In this document: in pieces, positions 47,801 to 58,923 of the stretch
Position numbering within the stretch: the stretch's first letter is position 1
Layout: each line of letters opens with the position of its first letter
DNA from: Membranipora membranacea
Taxonomy: Eukaryota > Bryozoa > Gymnolaemata > Cheilostomatida > Membraniporidae
Direction: 5' to 3'
Assembly (NCBI GenBank): GCA_914767715.1
Contig: OU612068.1
Location: 5,954,001-6,018,000, forward strand
Length of the DNA: 64,000 nt
Program-made: the position numbers and the translations under genes
Notes under the pieces: model-generated
Told to the model about the DNA's origin: nothing
The model's database searches: none
What the model saw: the letters and a program-made list of their open reading frames with translations, nothing else

Positions 47801-50056
47801 AAATACCTCCATAGACAAGTCTGTCAATCTCAATCGTCAGAACAAATACTGGATGCACAATACACTAACACATACCATGGTAGTTTTTCCTTTAGGTGTA
47901 GTGATGTCGAAGCCATGTGGTGAGTTAGCACTCATAGCAATCATCACTGATGTGGCAGTACTTATATCCATAAAACTACTACTGTGGCAGTTAGGGCTGT
48001 TCTGTAAATCAGAACAAGGAAGGAAATGATGTTAATAGTGAATTGAAAGTTTTTTGGGTTTTGTTAAGGACGTGACATGAGCAATAGACCAAACCAATCA
48101 CCAACCAAGGACACAATAAGGTAAAAGTAAAGGATCACTTCACCATGTATAACCAGGTACTGAGACTAAAGGGCACACCACTTCATTTTATATCTGTTCC
48201 GCCGTGATTGTAACCTTATCACATTGACAGACACACCAGCTTGACGAGTAAATTATGCACTAATGTGTGCAAGTCATAGCAAGGGACTAAATAGAGACCT
48301 GAACGGCTTCTAAGAGCTGATATATTTTTCCCCAGTTGCCTGTCTATCAAAATCATTGGTACTGTCAATACTGAGAGAAAAATCAGATCCAGTGCCAAAA
48401 TCTATTATCGGCCTTCTTTACTTTGTTGTGGTTTTGATAAACTGAGTAATGACTCAAGTTGTTGACTCTTATGTGAATTTTGATTTTACATCTAAATTTG
48501 TAAACATAGTGCTGATGTCCACATTTTACTTGTTAGACATGTTTATAGGGAAAGTATAGTTAATTGACAAACTATATTTCACTATCCACATTATTATCAC
48601 AAATCTGATTCATTGTGCTGTAATCATGAACCAACACAATAGAAAAGATTGCTCTACTGAACCTCAATATAAGATAGTTAACTTGAAGTATTTGGGGTAG
48701 GGACAGTGTGCAGCAGCCCAGGCAACAAAAGAATGATATCCTCACACAATCTGAATCGATGTCATCGCGGATGTGAGATGCTGATTGCTGAAGGGAAATA
48801 AATAATACATGCAATCCTCAGTCTATGGCCACAAACAGAAGTTTTTTACTGCTTGATTCCCAAAGCCCAATTTCAAATATCTTCATGCATATTGCAAGAT
48901 GGTGTTGGAACATTTTACCATTGCACAAGGAATCGCTATCGTCATAGAAATTTTTTTATGAGGAGCTGGCTAGTGAAGGCTGACTAGGGTAAAATGATTA
49001 TTGAGGATGTACTTTATTATAGTCGATATGGCTGCACTGCAATTCTGCTGCCAACGAAACGAGGGTCATTCAGAGAGAACACCCACTAGAAAGATGAGTG
49101 AATTAAACTAAACGTCAATTCGGATAATCTCCACAACTTGAAAAATATAAATGTTAGGAGCATCGGCAATTAACCGATATACTTATTGTCACAGCATCCT
49201 ACCTGATGTTCTTCCTGATCTTTCCAGAAGGACAGATTACATCCACTTAGGGAGCACCATTCTTTCTTACCTCTCTGTTTCATAAAATAAATCATCCTGA
49301 TAAGATTTTTGAAGCAATGAAGGTATTGGCTCAGATTAAATTGCCAATAACTCAAAGCTACATGATAAGGAGAAAGGGGGAAGTTGAATCAAGGAGTAAT
49401 ACTTGGAGTAATACCAAGGAGTTTTACTCCTTGGTTGAATCACTGACTAACTCTTGGTTGAACAATAACAGGGAACTACAGGCACAAACAGCGATGTTTA
49501 GGGCCAAAATAATGTTTGCTTGCAATAGCAGTATGAATTGTTAGGAAAGCCTCAACAAATGGATGTATGCGGATGGAACAAGGCGGTCAGGCAGAATCCT
49601 TACTGCCGCAAATGTTGAAGAAGGAGTAATACCTTCTCGATCAAAGCCTGGGATGCCAGTATGGTAAGCGTTGGTCTATGAATCCATATGACAAGATTTG
49701 CAAGGGCTAACAGCGTGACAAGTGTTTTACTGTCAATATTATCATCAGGTGGCCTTTGACTCAATTCTTAGTAAACAAGGGTCTCATCTCTAGCATCAGA
49801 TGTCGCGAAGCATAATAGTTTGAAGCATCATTCGTTCCCATGTGGAGTAAATTTGCCTCAAAAAGATTCATGAAATGTAACTTACAACTTTCTTCTTGGT
49901 CAGCCAGCCACTTTGAATGTTTCTGAATTCCTCTTCAATGTTTTCTTCACCCTCATCCACTTTACTCGGCCTACGCCTGAATATTGACATTGTGTATCCG
50001 ATCAGGGACACCCTGTAATACCAATCAGGGTCCAGTTCAGACATCGTGGCGCTCAT
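41866..50056 (-). CDS. Disordered protein with YEN tyrosine motifs, possible signalling adaptor
   Basis: Family not recognised. Eight coding exons with consistent phases: 50056-49886, 48001-47876, 47630-47581, 44030-43945, 43790-43176, 43010-42802, 42603-42368, 42073-41866 (566 residues). The 50-bp third exon is needed to join the frames. N-terminus SELDPDWYYRVSLIGYTMSI, then a charged stretch (EEFRNIQSGWLTKKKV). The middle is acidic and Pro/Thr/Gln-rich with a proline run before PVARSN. Two YEN sites (GEALYENYDAP; ELYENTADM) fit the Y-x-N consensus of Grb2-type SH2 ligands; NELYGEV is a further tyrosine site. The C-terminus is RAPGMQALHDLLKR. No signal peptide or membrane span. Its last exons are duplicated at 37599-38358, and the intact F-box gene is antisense in intron 3. 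Function as an adaptor is inference. Confidence 0.75.
44230..44345 (+). repeat. Possible tRNA-derived SINE relic with a GC palindrome
   Basis: GGTCCGAATCC (44263-44273) fits a Pol III B box and TGAGCACTTGG about 30 bp upstream is a poor A-box candidate. Directly after it comes a perfect 20-bp palindrome (44281-44300, GCAGGCTGTC/GACAGCCTGC) surrounded by further AGCCTG/CAGGCT repeats. It lies in the block absent from the left duplicate. Confidence 0.3.
45409..47112 (+). CDS. Intronless F-box protein with degenerate leucine-rich repeats
   Basis: Predicted substrate receptor of an SCF (Skp1-Cullin1) ubiquitin ligase. Single open frame of 567 residues. The F-box is at about 17-60 (LPSPILYEILTYLDRKALVT, then a conserved Trp in SSTFW). 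The rest is Leu-rich with irregular LRR-like units (LTEITTCLPRLKDLTIG; MFPNVRHLVLRHP; FQYLESLELGDFG; MLDNLEILILT), which would form the substrate-binding part. No introns, unlike every other gene here, which suggests a retrogene origin or intron loss. It lies antisense within intron 3 of the YEN-motif gene. A damaged paralogue is at 39019-40550; the ATG context (GGCATTATGGG) is shared by both. The substrate is unknown. Confidence 0.85.
   Translation: MGNRTAKSSSNCGHEFHILDLPSPILYEILTYLDRKALVTISRTCTAFKSLAYSSTFWIFAVVELTAKSSRMMKSDAIMKSLSERKVSTIKLSDTHNQYETKSKKKIKMISSRQVERSLQACQDNIRENIKTVLCAVGPQAIIDISLLAGFTSLSTLILIYTMDRSNYSETNLKFSQVLAKLVKVEKLVWLPGIDACTNLSWTEQTRVIESDFSSNDYLTEITTCLPRLKDLTIGKMFWDYYALREIQVAGLPYNTELPTEPLIVAENVERLSFAEGLLGKLGLHHAPKMFPNVRHLVLRHPRENSYHYNIKPDDIKALLDSFQYLESLELGDFGRLEDDTVPLIPPNVKALRLCGCFGDGLTSTMNISALISRSMESLSLLEISVPNLLQPETYFGDHEVEDRSKIVPNLCQAIRMLDNLEILILTRRHYLYSMNEDFYYCIQEQAKSLVSVIGVDFPNPELLPIRLRYITSKDVAADDLHHQYTIQRSQSDPNKWIGVEENSRAWHEAHGTAYFHPDGQFSPAHDTIENFVRHESLSRNRYFIRRYAQTSDFPRLHDYQMHGHIH
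47456..47461 (+). terminator. Poly(A) signal of the intact F-box gene
   Basis: AATAAA about 345 bp after the F-box stop codon, just beyond the right edge of the duplication. Confidence 0.45.
49390..49433. mobile_element. 44-bp micro-palindromic insertion (CAAGGAG type) with 7-bp direct repeats
   Basis: Terminal inverted repeat CAAGGAGTAA / TTACTCCTTG; a nested hairpin CCAAGGAGT/ACTCCTTGG forms its right half. Flanked exactly by GTTGAAT at 49383-49389 and 49434-49440. It shares CAAGGAGT and CCTTG ends with the element at 61413-61439. It lies in intron 1 of the YEN-motif gene. Confidence 0.7.
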
Positions 50057-50176
50057 GTATAATTGTATCGTCAAGCCAATGAAGTTATAGTACGAGTAAG
50101 AACATAAATGTGCTTGCTTGTCTGTATGTCTTGTCTGTGACACCAAACAGCTTGAGCAAGACATGGGCGAGGTCAT

Positions 50177-51572
50177 ACACCGTGTAGATGACAGGTCACC
50201 AGTTCTGGCGACACAGCATCACTTTTTACAGGTCATCTGCTCTCTAGGATTCCCTAAGGCAGGGTCGAAAGAGGACTACGCTAAAGCATGTGTTGAGTCA
50301 TAGAGTATTATGGTTACTCACCGGACTTAGGATGTGTGGCCCAACTCCAAAGGAAGGTAATGGTATTTGAGCTCAATCTCTGCCGACCAGCTACAGTAAT
50401 ATGTTGTGACTTGATGTGTCACACTATCTCCCTTATCAACATAGTGATTTTACTTTGCGATCATAGCATATCGATGGTCCAATGAACTACACGTTATAAC
50501 GTAATCATAGCTTTCAAGTTAGTTAGATGCGATAGGGTGATTAATTTGAACCCGGAAGTAAAGCACAGTCCACTACTATAGTAGCAGCGATATCAATGTC
50601 AAATGGATTGCACTTACTACCAAATTTACACAACATGAAAGCTGCATTGTGATAATTCTGTGAAGGCAAATAAGTATCAGGTTTGTCACGCAATAGACAT
50701 AACATTGCAAACTTGTACCTCAGTCAAACACCAAAGTCATTCTTGTTTGATTGATAGACAGCACACGGCAGCGGTATGCATCAAATCAAAAGCTAGATCA
50801 ATCGCTAATGTTTGGTTGATCTCAGGATGGTCAAATGATTGCGAGTTGAAACAGTGAATACTGTCAATTTTGAAAAAAGGTCAGCATCCATTATAGCAAC
50901 ATTTGGAAGGATACCACAGATCATCATAGCAATGAACTCCCTCTTCATTGATCATAGGGTGTGGAGTTTTGAGAAAAAAAGAAATGTCTATATGAAAGAG
51001 GGATCAGGAGCTACAGAGTCTACACATGAGGTTTATTTGCAGAAAAAAAGATTGATGCATCAGAACATTATCAAAATACACTTAATATAAACATGATAGG
51101 CATATTACCTAATAGAAAACTCACAAAATCAGCACTCTAGCATAAATCATACAAGCAGAGGACTATTAAATGCCTGAAACTTAACTGGCAAACTCTATAA
51201 CTTGATCGGTTGTTTAGTAATATGCAGTGACACAATTCTAGGTGTTTACAGTTATGTAAGACAAATACCTTAATATTATCATAACAAAAGACTGAGTATA
51301 AAACTACATGACGGTTGGATAGTAGGCCTACAGGTATTATATTAGTCACAAAAAGAAGAGATTTCTGTTTGGAATTTCATTCCAACACTAACAATGAACA
51401 CAAAATTGGAAAAATTGCACATAATCCTGCACATCTTAATGAAATAAAAACTGAATACTTGTTGGATTAAGTAAACGAGAGGAGGTAACATCATGTATTG
51501 CTAACCTTACATTTAATACTTAGGAGTTGTGTGATCCTGTACAATATCAGAGAGTGTTAGTGGGGACAACTT
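50177..51572. other. Intergenic region
   Basis: Between the start of the YEN-motif gene and the end of the small membrane-protein gene, both on the minus strand. No gene or repeat recognised. A minus-strand AATAAA at 51032-51037 may serve the membrane-protein gene. Confidence 0.5.
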
Positions 51573-54500
51573 CTATGCTACAGCATTTCCGTCATTGTTG
51601 ACTAGTGTGGCTTGTGACTCATTGGGGTCTGCTCCAACTGTAAGAAAGACAAGAGACGTTATATCGCCATGTCACATTGGTAGACGTCCTGAATACATGT
51701 AAGGCTTTTGAATATCTCTTTCAAATTAAAGGTTGTGAGAACGCGATAGAGTGTGTAGCAGAAGGTAATCACCTGGAGAGTGAAGTGTATTAACCATTTT
51801 TTAATTTTAAAGTGCGCTTCCGCCGCCTCAAATTCAATACTTGGCAGTTGAAAGAGTTATGCCATTAAAAATCTGCATTATGATAGGAGCTTCATCTTTC
51901 GAATCAAGTGCTTATTCCCTCCCTGATATAGAAAATAATCATGTGAAAATCCATAGAAGACAGGAAGTCTTAGGCAATGAACCCAAACCTAAGTTATAAG
52001 TCAGGTCTGGTACAGTTAATAATTGGTAATGGAGTAATCAGTTTGTGCCATGCTACAGATACCATGTTAGTAATACGCTGTCTATCTAACAAAAAGAAAG
52101 CTGCTGCTCACAGAGTGAAACCCTCGCAATCAAATCTCTCCCTCAAATACATTTGACCTTCACATAAGACATTCAGTATAAAGTGAATCAACATGCCTGT
52201 ATTGGCCCATATTGGCAGGGAAACAGAATCACTTATATTATGATATATGAGTTGGGGTGATAAAGCAGAGCGCAAAATTTGCAATGTGAGCACCGGGCTC
52301 AGGGGTAATCAGGTCAAGCAGGGTCAGCGTGAGGCAGGCAGCATTCCACGCTGGGATTACTGTTTACCTGCAACAGGTGACAGGAAGGTGGATGTTGTCT
52401 TTCTACGCATCTGAAAGTGTATAGTATAGTATTTAAGAATGGGCCCAACGTAAACAATGAGCTACAGCAGACACAGGGCTTTTTTTAACGTTCCTGTGTA
52501 TATTTATATCCTCTCAAAACAGAAAGTGTTTCTGCATAATATCAAACGCTCTGAGAAAAACCGCAACGTATGTTATGAGTTAAAGCAGGTGGTTAGGAAT
52601 TTTCTCATCAGCTGCTGGATTCTTAGGAAGTATTAACAAAGTCCATTAAGGTGGTTACTTAGTGGAAATTGGGTCAATGCCGGCACAGTGCCATTAAGTA
52701 CATCGCCCAACATGGAAATAGAGAAATTAAAACGTTAACCCTATCATGTCTCAAACTATTGATCAGACTAGAAAATAACAGCCTCTTATATGATGTTGCA
52801 GCAAAGCTAATATTGGTTTTCATGTCTATGTCAAGTTATTAGTCACCTCATGGGAGTCATACTACCAACTAAAATTGCACTTGAGTTGAGAGCAATAACT
52901 TTTCTTCAGACTTACTGGGTTATAATTAGCCAGAGTCTTTGTTTGTAAAGTTTTCAAGGGTTTTCCAGTTAAATAATCAGGAATTCCCCAAGCATTAATT
53001 TCACCATCTGCTAATTTCCCAGTTCCAATGGAACGAAAGGAAACTATGACAACCAACACAATTTGGAACCTTCCAACAAAACTTGGCCATGACAAGATGG
53101 GTTGACAAACATGACATTACAGTGACATTTACAATGAAAAGGGGAAGCTAAAGCACATTGAGTGGTCTATAGATTTAAAGAGTGAGGATACTTTGGGGGC
53201 GGAGAAGCCGTCGGACGGTGGGCAAGAGTTTGGGGGGCTCAGACTAGGGCGTAGGTAATTCTTACCTGCAGATGGGGGTTGTTCCTTCAGAGGACTGCTC
53301 TCGTTTACAACGGTAACATCTGTGTCTGGTAAAGGCTCCTTAGTCTAAAAATCAAAATTAGAGAGGAGACATAAGTTATAAGCATGTAACTCATTGAGTG
53401 ATTCCAATGCAGTTTCTTTATTTGGATAACATTTTTCAGTGAAATAATCACGATTGAACTTCACCACAAATCAGGGAAAATCATCAATAAGTGCCTATAA
53501 CAAAAAATTACCCCATTTACTCAAATCCTATCCTAAGAAAAATCATAGAAACTGATGAATCATACTGGTAAGTTGACAGATGTTTGTATGATTTTCAAAG
53601 CCATATTTGTGCCTCCCACGAGTTCCACAGCCCCTCAAGCATGGTGAGCAAAGTCCAATAACGACCAGGTGAGTCATAAATCAATCTTTCGGCCTCAGAG
53701 GAAATAATCACGCCTAATCAGCGAGAATTACAAGTCCACAACACATGCTTTACAGTCTATAACCATCAAAAAGGGGTGATTTATAACTACCAAGGTAGAT
53801 TACAGGAGCCGAATCAAGCATGTCACGATCTAAACTCCCCAGAGGCAAAAGTTACTCCAACATGCCTGATGACACATAGTAATGTCTCAACAACCAATAT
53901 AAGATAATATCCCAGAGTACACATATACTCTGACTCTGGGACAACACGTCAATTGTCACATTCACCGAGCAATGGTCGTGTAGTAAGTTCATCATATTTT
54001 ACATTGTTTTTATCTTTGGTGAGTGAAATTAAGTGCTCAGTTACATCATATCAGATTTTCACAACATTTACTGCAAAGATAAAGTGTGAAGAAAGAGTAT
54101 ATCATCTCTTTCTTTAAGACAAAGAGCGAAACGCAACAAGGAAAATAGCTTCTTACATGATTAGCTGACGACCTTAACTTGGCACTAGATTATTAGTTGG
54201 ATTTCCACACATAAAAGATAGATAAAATCTGAGGATATGATGAAATATAAAACCTATGCATGCCAAATAAACCAGGCAAAGAAAACAAAGGCTTTTTCAT
54301 GGGATGCCAAGCGACACATAAAACAAGAATGTTCAATATAGATAGAGCGACGCACTAAATAAATACAAGGTGTTAATCCTTGTCCTACCAATGGATATGA
54401 CTTATAAAACTCTATAATCTGCAGATCCCTGCTCAGTAACCTACCACATTAATTTGTTATTTTGAAACACCCAAGATAAGCTCTACATGCGACTAAATCT

Positions 54501-56736
54501 CAAAACTAAAAAAATCACAGGCGCTGATCCATTGGCCACATACTTCTAGCGAGAGTCAGATGAATGTTATCGGTGATATGCACCCTCTCACCGCATGAGG
54601 TGTGTACATAAGAAAAGAGGCGCGCAGATAACATTGTTTCCTGAAGATCGGACATGTGATACAATTAAAAAGCCGACACATGACATTTTGAGACATATGA
54701 ACTTTAGAAACATTGAAAATCAGGAACCCAACAGTGCCAACATTGAGTTCAAGGAGAATTTAACTCATTAAGCACAATCATCCGTCAATGAAATTACCAT
54801 GGTGATTACACTAAGCTGATAATAGTTGTCTAGGTGGCAGTCTCACTCTCAGTCTTTGTCTCTTCTTTTATAACCATATTATAGATCTGAACTGACAAGG
54901 ACTCAGATTAGGAAGTCAGAGTCGGAAAAAGAAGCAGATGTCAACTATCTGAACTTGACAGAGATAATATTATCCATCCACATATAGCCGACCTAGACAC
55001 AGCTTTACACACTAATGAGCTTCAAGATTAAACCCCTGGACAGATGTATTCAGGCTATAATTACTTTATTAGATACAGTTATTGGAATTACTGGGTTTAA
55101 GATTTTAAAACTATACCTGTGCTAAAAGAAGTGGAAAACTTATTCAGAGTATCACTGTCTGTGCCTAAATTAACAGGGCAGAGTTGCGAGAGTTGGCACA
55201 GTGATTGTATTGTGAATCTTACCTCGTTTTGTTCGATCTCTGTGCCGTTTCCTGTTTTCAGCATCACCTTACTCTCATCATCAAGGGGGGCTGTTGTCTC
55301 AGCGTAGACACCACTTGTAGCTTTAGCAGACGCCAAGTTTCGTTTCTGCTGCCTCCTAAATTAAAAACAAGAGAAAAATTACGAACAAGGACAAAACTGG
55401 TCTAAAAAGGAAACATCCCTGTTAGTCACCAAACATCAATACATTTCTTTGGGGAAATAACAGCATGATACTGATAGCTGCAATCTGATGATAGATTTAC
55501 CCAAAGTCATGGCATTTAGTGATTCAGAGAGTACATTACCACACAAGAACTGTCATCCCTGTCAGATTTTAGACAGAAATAATTCAATATTATGAGACTT
55601 AATTACGCTAAGTAGGGAATATTATTTGGCAGGGAATTCATTGAATAATCAGTAGTTCAGTTTCAGTTTATAGTGCTGAAAAGGATTGAAATGACTGACT
55701 GACTTAAAGTGAATCACACTGATTCAACAGAAACTGCAGAATTGAGATATACAGCCTGCCAACTTCCAACAGAAACAGCATTGGATCAGAGGTTATATCA
55801 AGACATAGCTGATACCCAAGTAGGAATGAATCCCTGTAAAGAAACTCAAATATATGAGTTCCCGACCATACTGTGGCACACATTATATAATCTTCTCTTT
55901 GCATGAATATTGAGTGACTGACCTTCGATAACAAATGATGAAGAGTATGACAGCTGTGATCAAGAGCACTGCTACTAAAACTCCTACTATGATAGGTACA
56001 GCTAAAAATATAAGAGTAGGCCTATAATATAAATGGCAACCAAAATTAACGTGAGGCGAGCTTTTAAATCACAGTCGCTGATGATGCACTGTCCTGAACA
56101 AAGCATTGATATATCATTCAACATTGAAGTATGATAGACAATGTCTTAACAGCACTCAATAGACAGTAAAACTTTTGTAATGGAGCGGTGTACTCGGTAA
56201 AGAAATATCACGGTTACCAAACCAGTAATTTAGTTCACCACATATCACCCTGTCTGACGCCCCCACCTAGTAATTCAGTTAAGTGGAAACTTGAACTTAA
56301 ATTTGACTAATTTGAGAACATAATGAAGTAACAATAGTCACTCGAGGCTCACCTATGTTCTGCTTCATAGGATCTGTGTGGTCATCAACAATTACTGCTC
56401 CCGTGGTTGTGATGTTGTTACCTTTATTTAAAAAAAAGAAAAAGGATTATTTAAAGTGTGAAGTCCTGCATACAGGTTAAGAAGAGACATATCTCACATG
56501 ATCCTGAATCAATATTCAGTCTGCCGAAGACGAAACATTTACAAAATCAAACGGGCGTACGTAAGAGACATAAAACTAGACCTAATAATTACTAAGTTAT
56601 TGACCTTTGTAGAGCAGTATCATGTGTGCAATGATCATAGAGAAAGAGTACATTGGTTTGATCTCAAATGTCAGATGAAGACTTCCATTTTTGACAACTT
56701 ACCATTCTCAGTGTATGTTATTTCATCAGACGACAT
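51573..56736 (-). CDS. Small single-pass membrane protein, family unknown
   Basis: Six coding exons: 56736-56703, 56421-56353, 56001-55923, 55355-55223, 53344-53266, 51637-51573 (152 residues, phases consistent). Residues 36-59 form one strong membrane span (VPIIVGVLVAVLLITAVILF), followed by a basic stop-transfer patch CYRRRQQKR. The N-terminal 35 residues lack a signal peptide and hold an N-I-T glycosylation site, so an N-out, C-in (type III) orientation is likely. The tail is acidic, Thr/Asn-rich, with one tyrosine (SGVYAET). The exon holding the ATG stays open upstream to its acceptor (56779), and a possible exon ends at 57531, so a longer ectodomain or a 5'UTR exon are both possible. Function unknown. 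Confidence 0.7.
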
Positions 56737-57589
56737 TGTTATAACTCTTAAGTTGCTGCTGGTCAAAAGACTTGAAAACCTACAAAATGAGTAACGATAA
56801 ATAATGTGTGCTAAGGTGGGTGATTGTCTTATAGTGGATTGCCATACTGGAAAAGGAAGTATTCAAAACCCTAGGCCTAAGCCACTCTTTTATCCACACC
56901 GATGTATTTCGCTGAATGAAATTATGGGTAGCTTATGATAATAGGGATCGAGGAGTGAAAGGTGAATATAAAATCAACAAACTTGAAGTAAATCTCTCTG
57001 CCAGGTACACTTTTGTAAGTAGGAAAATAGCCAATTATGAAACAGTAATGGCAATGCTGTTTCTCAGCACTGAAAAGATTAACTAGGCCAATAAAGTAAA
57101 ATGGCTTATGGTCATCCGAATCATGTCAAAACTGTTAACTCCTGAGAGGTGAAGTAGTTGTTTGTAGTACCAATAATAAACTAGTTAGCCAAGTTAGTAT
57201 ATGAAGGTAAATTGAATCATCATGAATCAATTATTTAATTACAATGAAACTTGACAATTGTGACGATGACTAGCTGGGTGAATCCAAGCTAAGGCTTTCA
57301 GAGTTATAGTTCAAAAACAAAACCAAGGAGAATTCTACCCCTTGACTAGGTTATTTATGACACATTTTATGATAAATTACTTTTAAAAAAGCAGTCTATA
57401 TCCCATCCCATGGTCACAGCACGGAGTAAAAGAGTTACACATACTTACTAGCTACCCTAGTGACTAGCTGGTACAACAGTTGAGTTTAAATTTAAAATTC
57501 ATTCAATCCGATAAAAAACAGTAAACTTACCAAAAATAGAGTGGCTTGATGGGCTCAGTTCTCCTGAATTATGGTTAACAGTAATAATA

Positions 57590-58700
57590 CTGACTGATTA
57601 ACTCACAAGTAAAACAGTCTCTGCTCACAATCAATCAAACTCACTCACTCACGCTTCAGGATAAAATTGAATTTTTCTGAAATGAGCACCAAAGAGTAAG
57701 AAGTTGAACTGAGATCCATAAACCATGTGTCAGGTACATGGGGGCGGGCTTAAACTTATCCACTGTTTTTAAAAACTGTCACTGAGTATAACAGGCAACA
57801 AAAACCTTTTGTCACCCAACATGGGAAGACAACTTTTATATGTTTTCAAACTAAAATGAGAAGACAATCCACAGATGGTCATATCTGAGAACAGGGAGGG
57901 TGGGATATACCTCCCTCCTGCTGAGAGTTTGGTCCAAACTCCCTTACTTGATTTGATAGTTTGGGAGCTGGGACGATACAAACACTACAAATATAGAAGT
58001 GAATGATTTTGGCGGAATGGATGGAAGGATGTTAGGCTGTCCAGGCTTAATCTGATTGTGGCCGTACAAATACCTAACCATCACATCAGTAAAATATTGT
58101 GTCAAGTTCCTCTCGACATTTGTCTCTCAGCACGACATTTTTTCGAGTCTTTAGACTAATGTTAATGAATGGTGGTCTTCTATCTTGAAAAGTGTGAAAA
58201 TTATTACAAGTCATCAAACACTGAAAAGAGCTTTGTGCTGAGTTTTAGCCTGTCTTAGAGCATCATTATATAGCTTACTGACAAAGCTTCAAGTTTAAAC
58301 TTTAGTTTGCTTAAATAAATCTGACAACAGTAATGTTCTTGTTGTAATTTCAGGATGCAACTCACTGATCATTAAAGTGTCTAGCTCCTACTGGCTACGA
58401 GGGGCGATCAGTGCAAGCCAAGTCAATCTGCCTAGATTGATATTGGATCTTCGTGCATCTTGAGTGTGATAGCACCAAGCTTTCAAAAATGGCGAAAGAA
58501 TCATCGCGTGTTTTCAAGGCTAACATCATTTAATATGCACAACTGGGCACAGGGATGTGACAATTATTGGACATGGTGGACTTCAGGTTTTGCAGCAAGA
58601 AACTCCTCTAACGAATTCAATCAAATGTGAAAGGTACCAAGTGACCGCCTAATTAGTAACATTTTATTCATAATATTTATTATCCCATGAAAGATACAAA
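57590..58700. other. Intergenic region with one micro-palindrome
   Basis: Between the small membrane-protein gene and R3HDM4. Apart from the insertion at 57892-57920 and an adjacent short palindrome (GAGTTTGG/CCAAACTC, 57925-57941), nothing was recognised. Confidence 0.5.
57892..57920. mobile_element. Micro-palindromic insertion (CAGGGAGG type) with 6/7 flanking repeat
   Basis: Imperfect arms CAGGGAGG and CCTCCCTCCTG around a short centre. Flanks CTGAGAA (57885-57891) and CTGAGAG (57921-57927) match at 6 of 7. Confidence 0.6.
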
Positions 58701-58718
58701 TGTGGATAGTACATAATG

Positions 58719-58724
58719 TTTATT
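58719..58724 (-). terminator. Poly(A) signal of R3HDM4
   Basis: TTTATT on the + strand, about 200 bp downstream of the R3HDM4 stop codon. Confidence 0.5.
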
Positions 58725-58923
58725 GAATATGTAGTTAGGAAGTTAAAACAGAAGACAGCATGTACATTATTGTACAGCGGTGCCAATGCGGTGAACAAAA
58801 TACATACACAACTTGTACGTAAGGATGCCATAAACAAAACAGTAACTTTAAATCAAATCCGTATAATTTAATGCATAAATAGAAAGACTGCAGCCTCCAA
58901 ATATGAGATGGTCAGGATCTAAG

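Noticed and set aside
57324-57344. CAAGGAG...CCCTTG sequence resembling the CAAGGAG elements
   Set aside because: Arms are imperfect and the 7-bp flanks (ACAAAAC, ACTAGGT) do not match.
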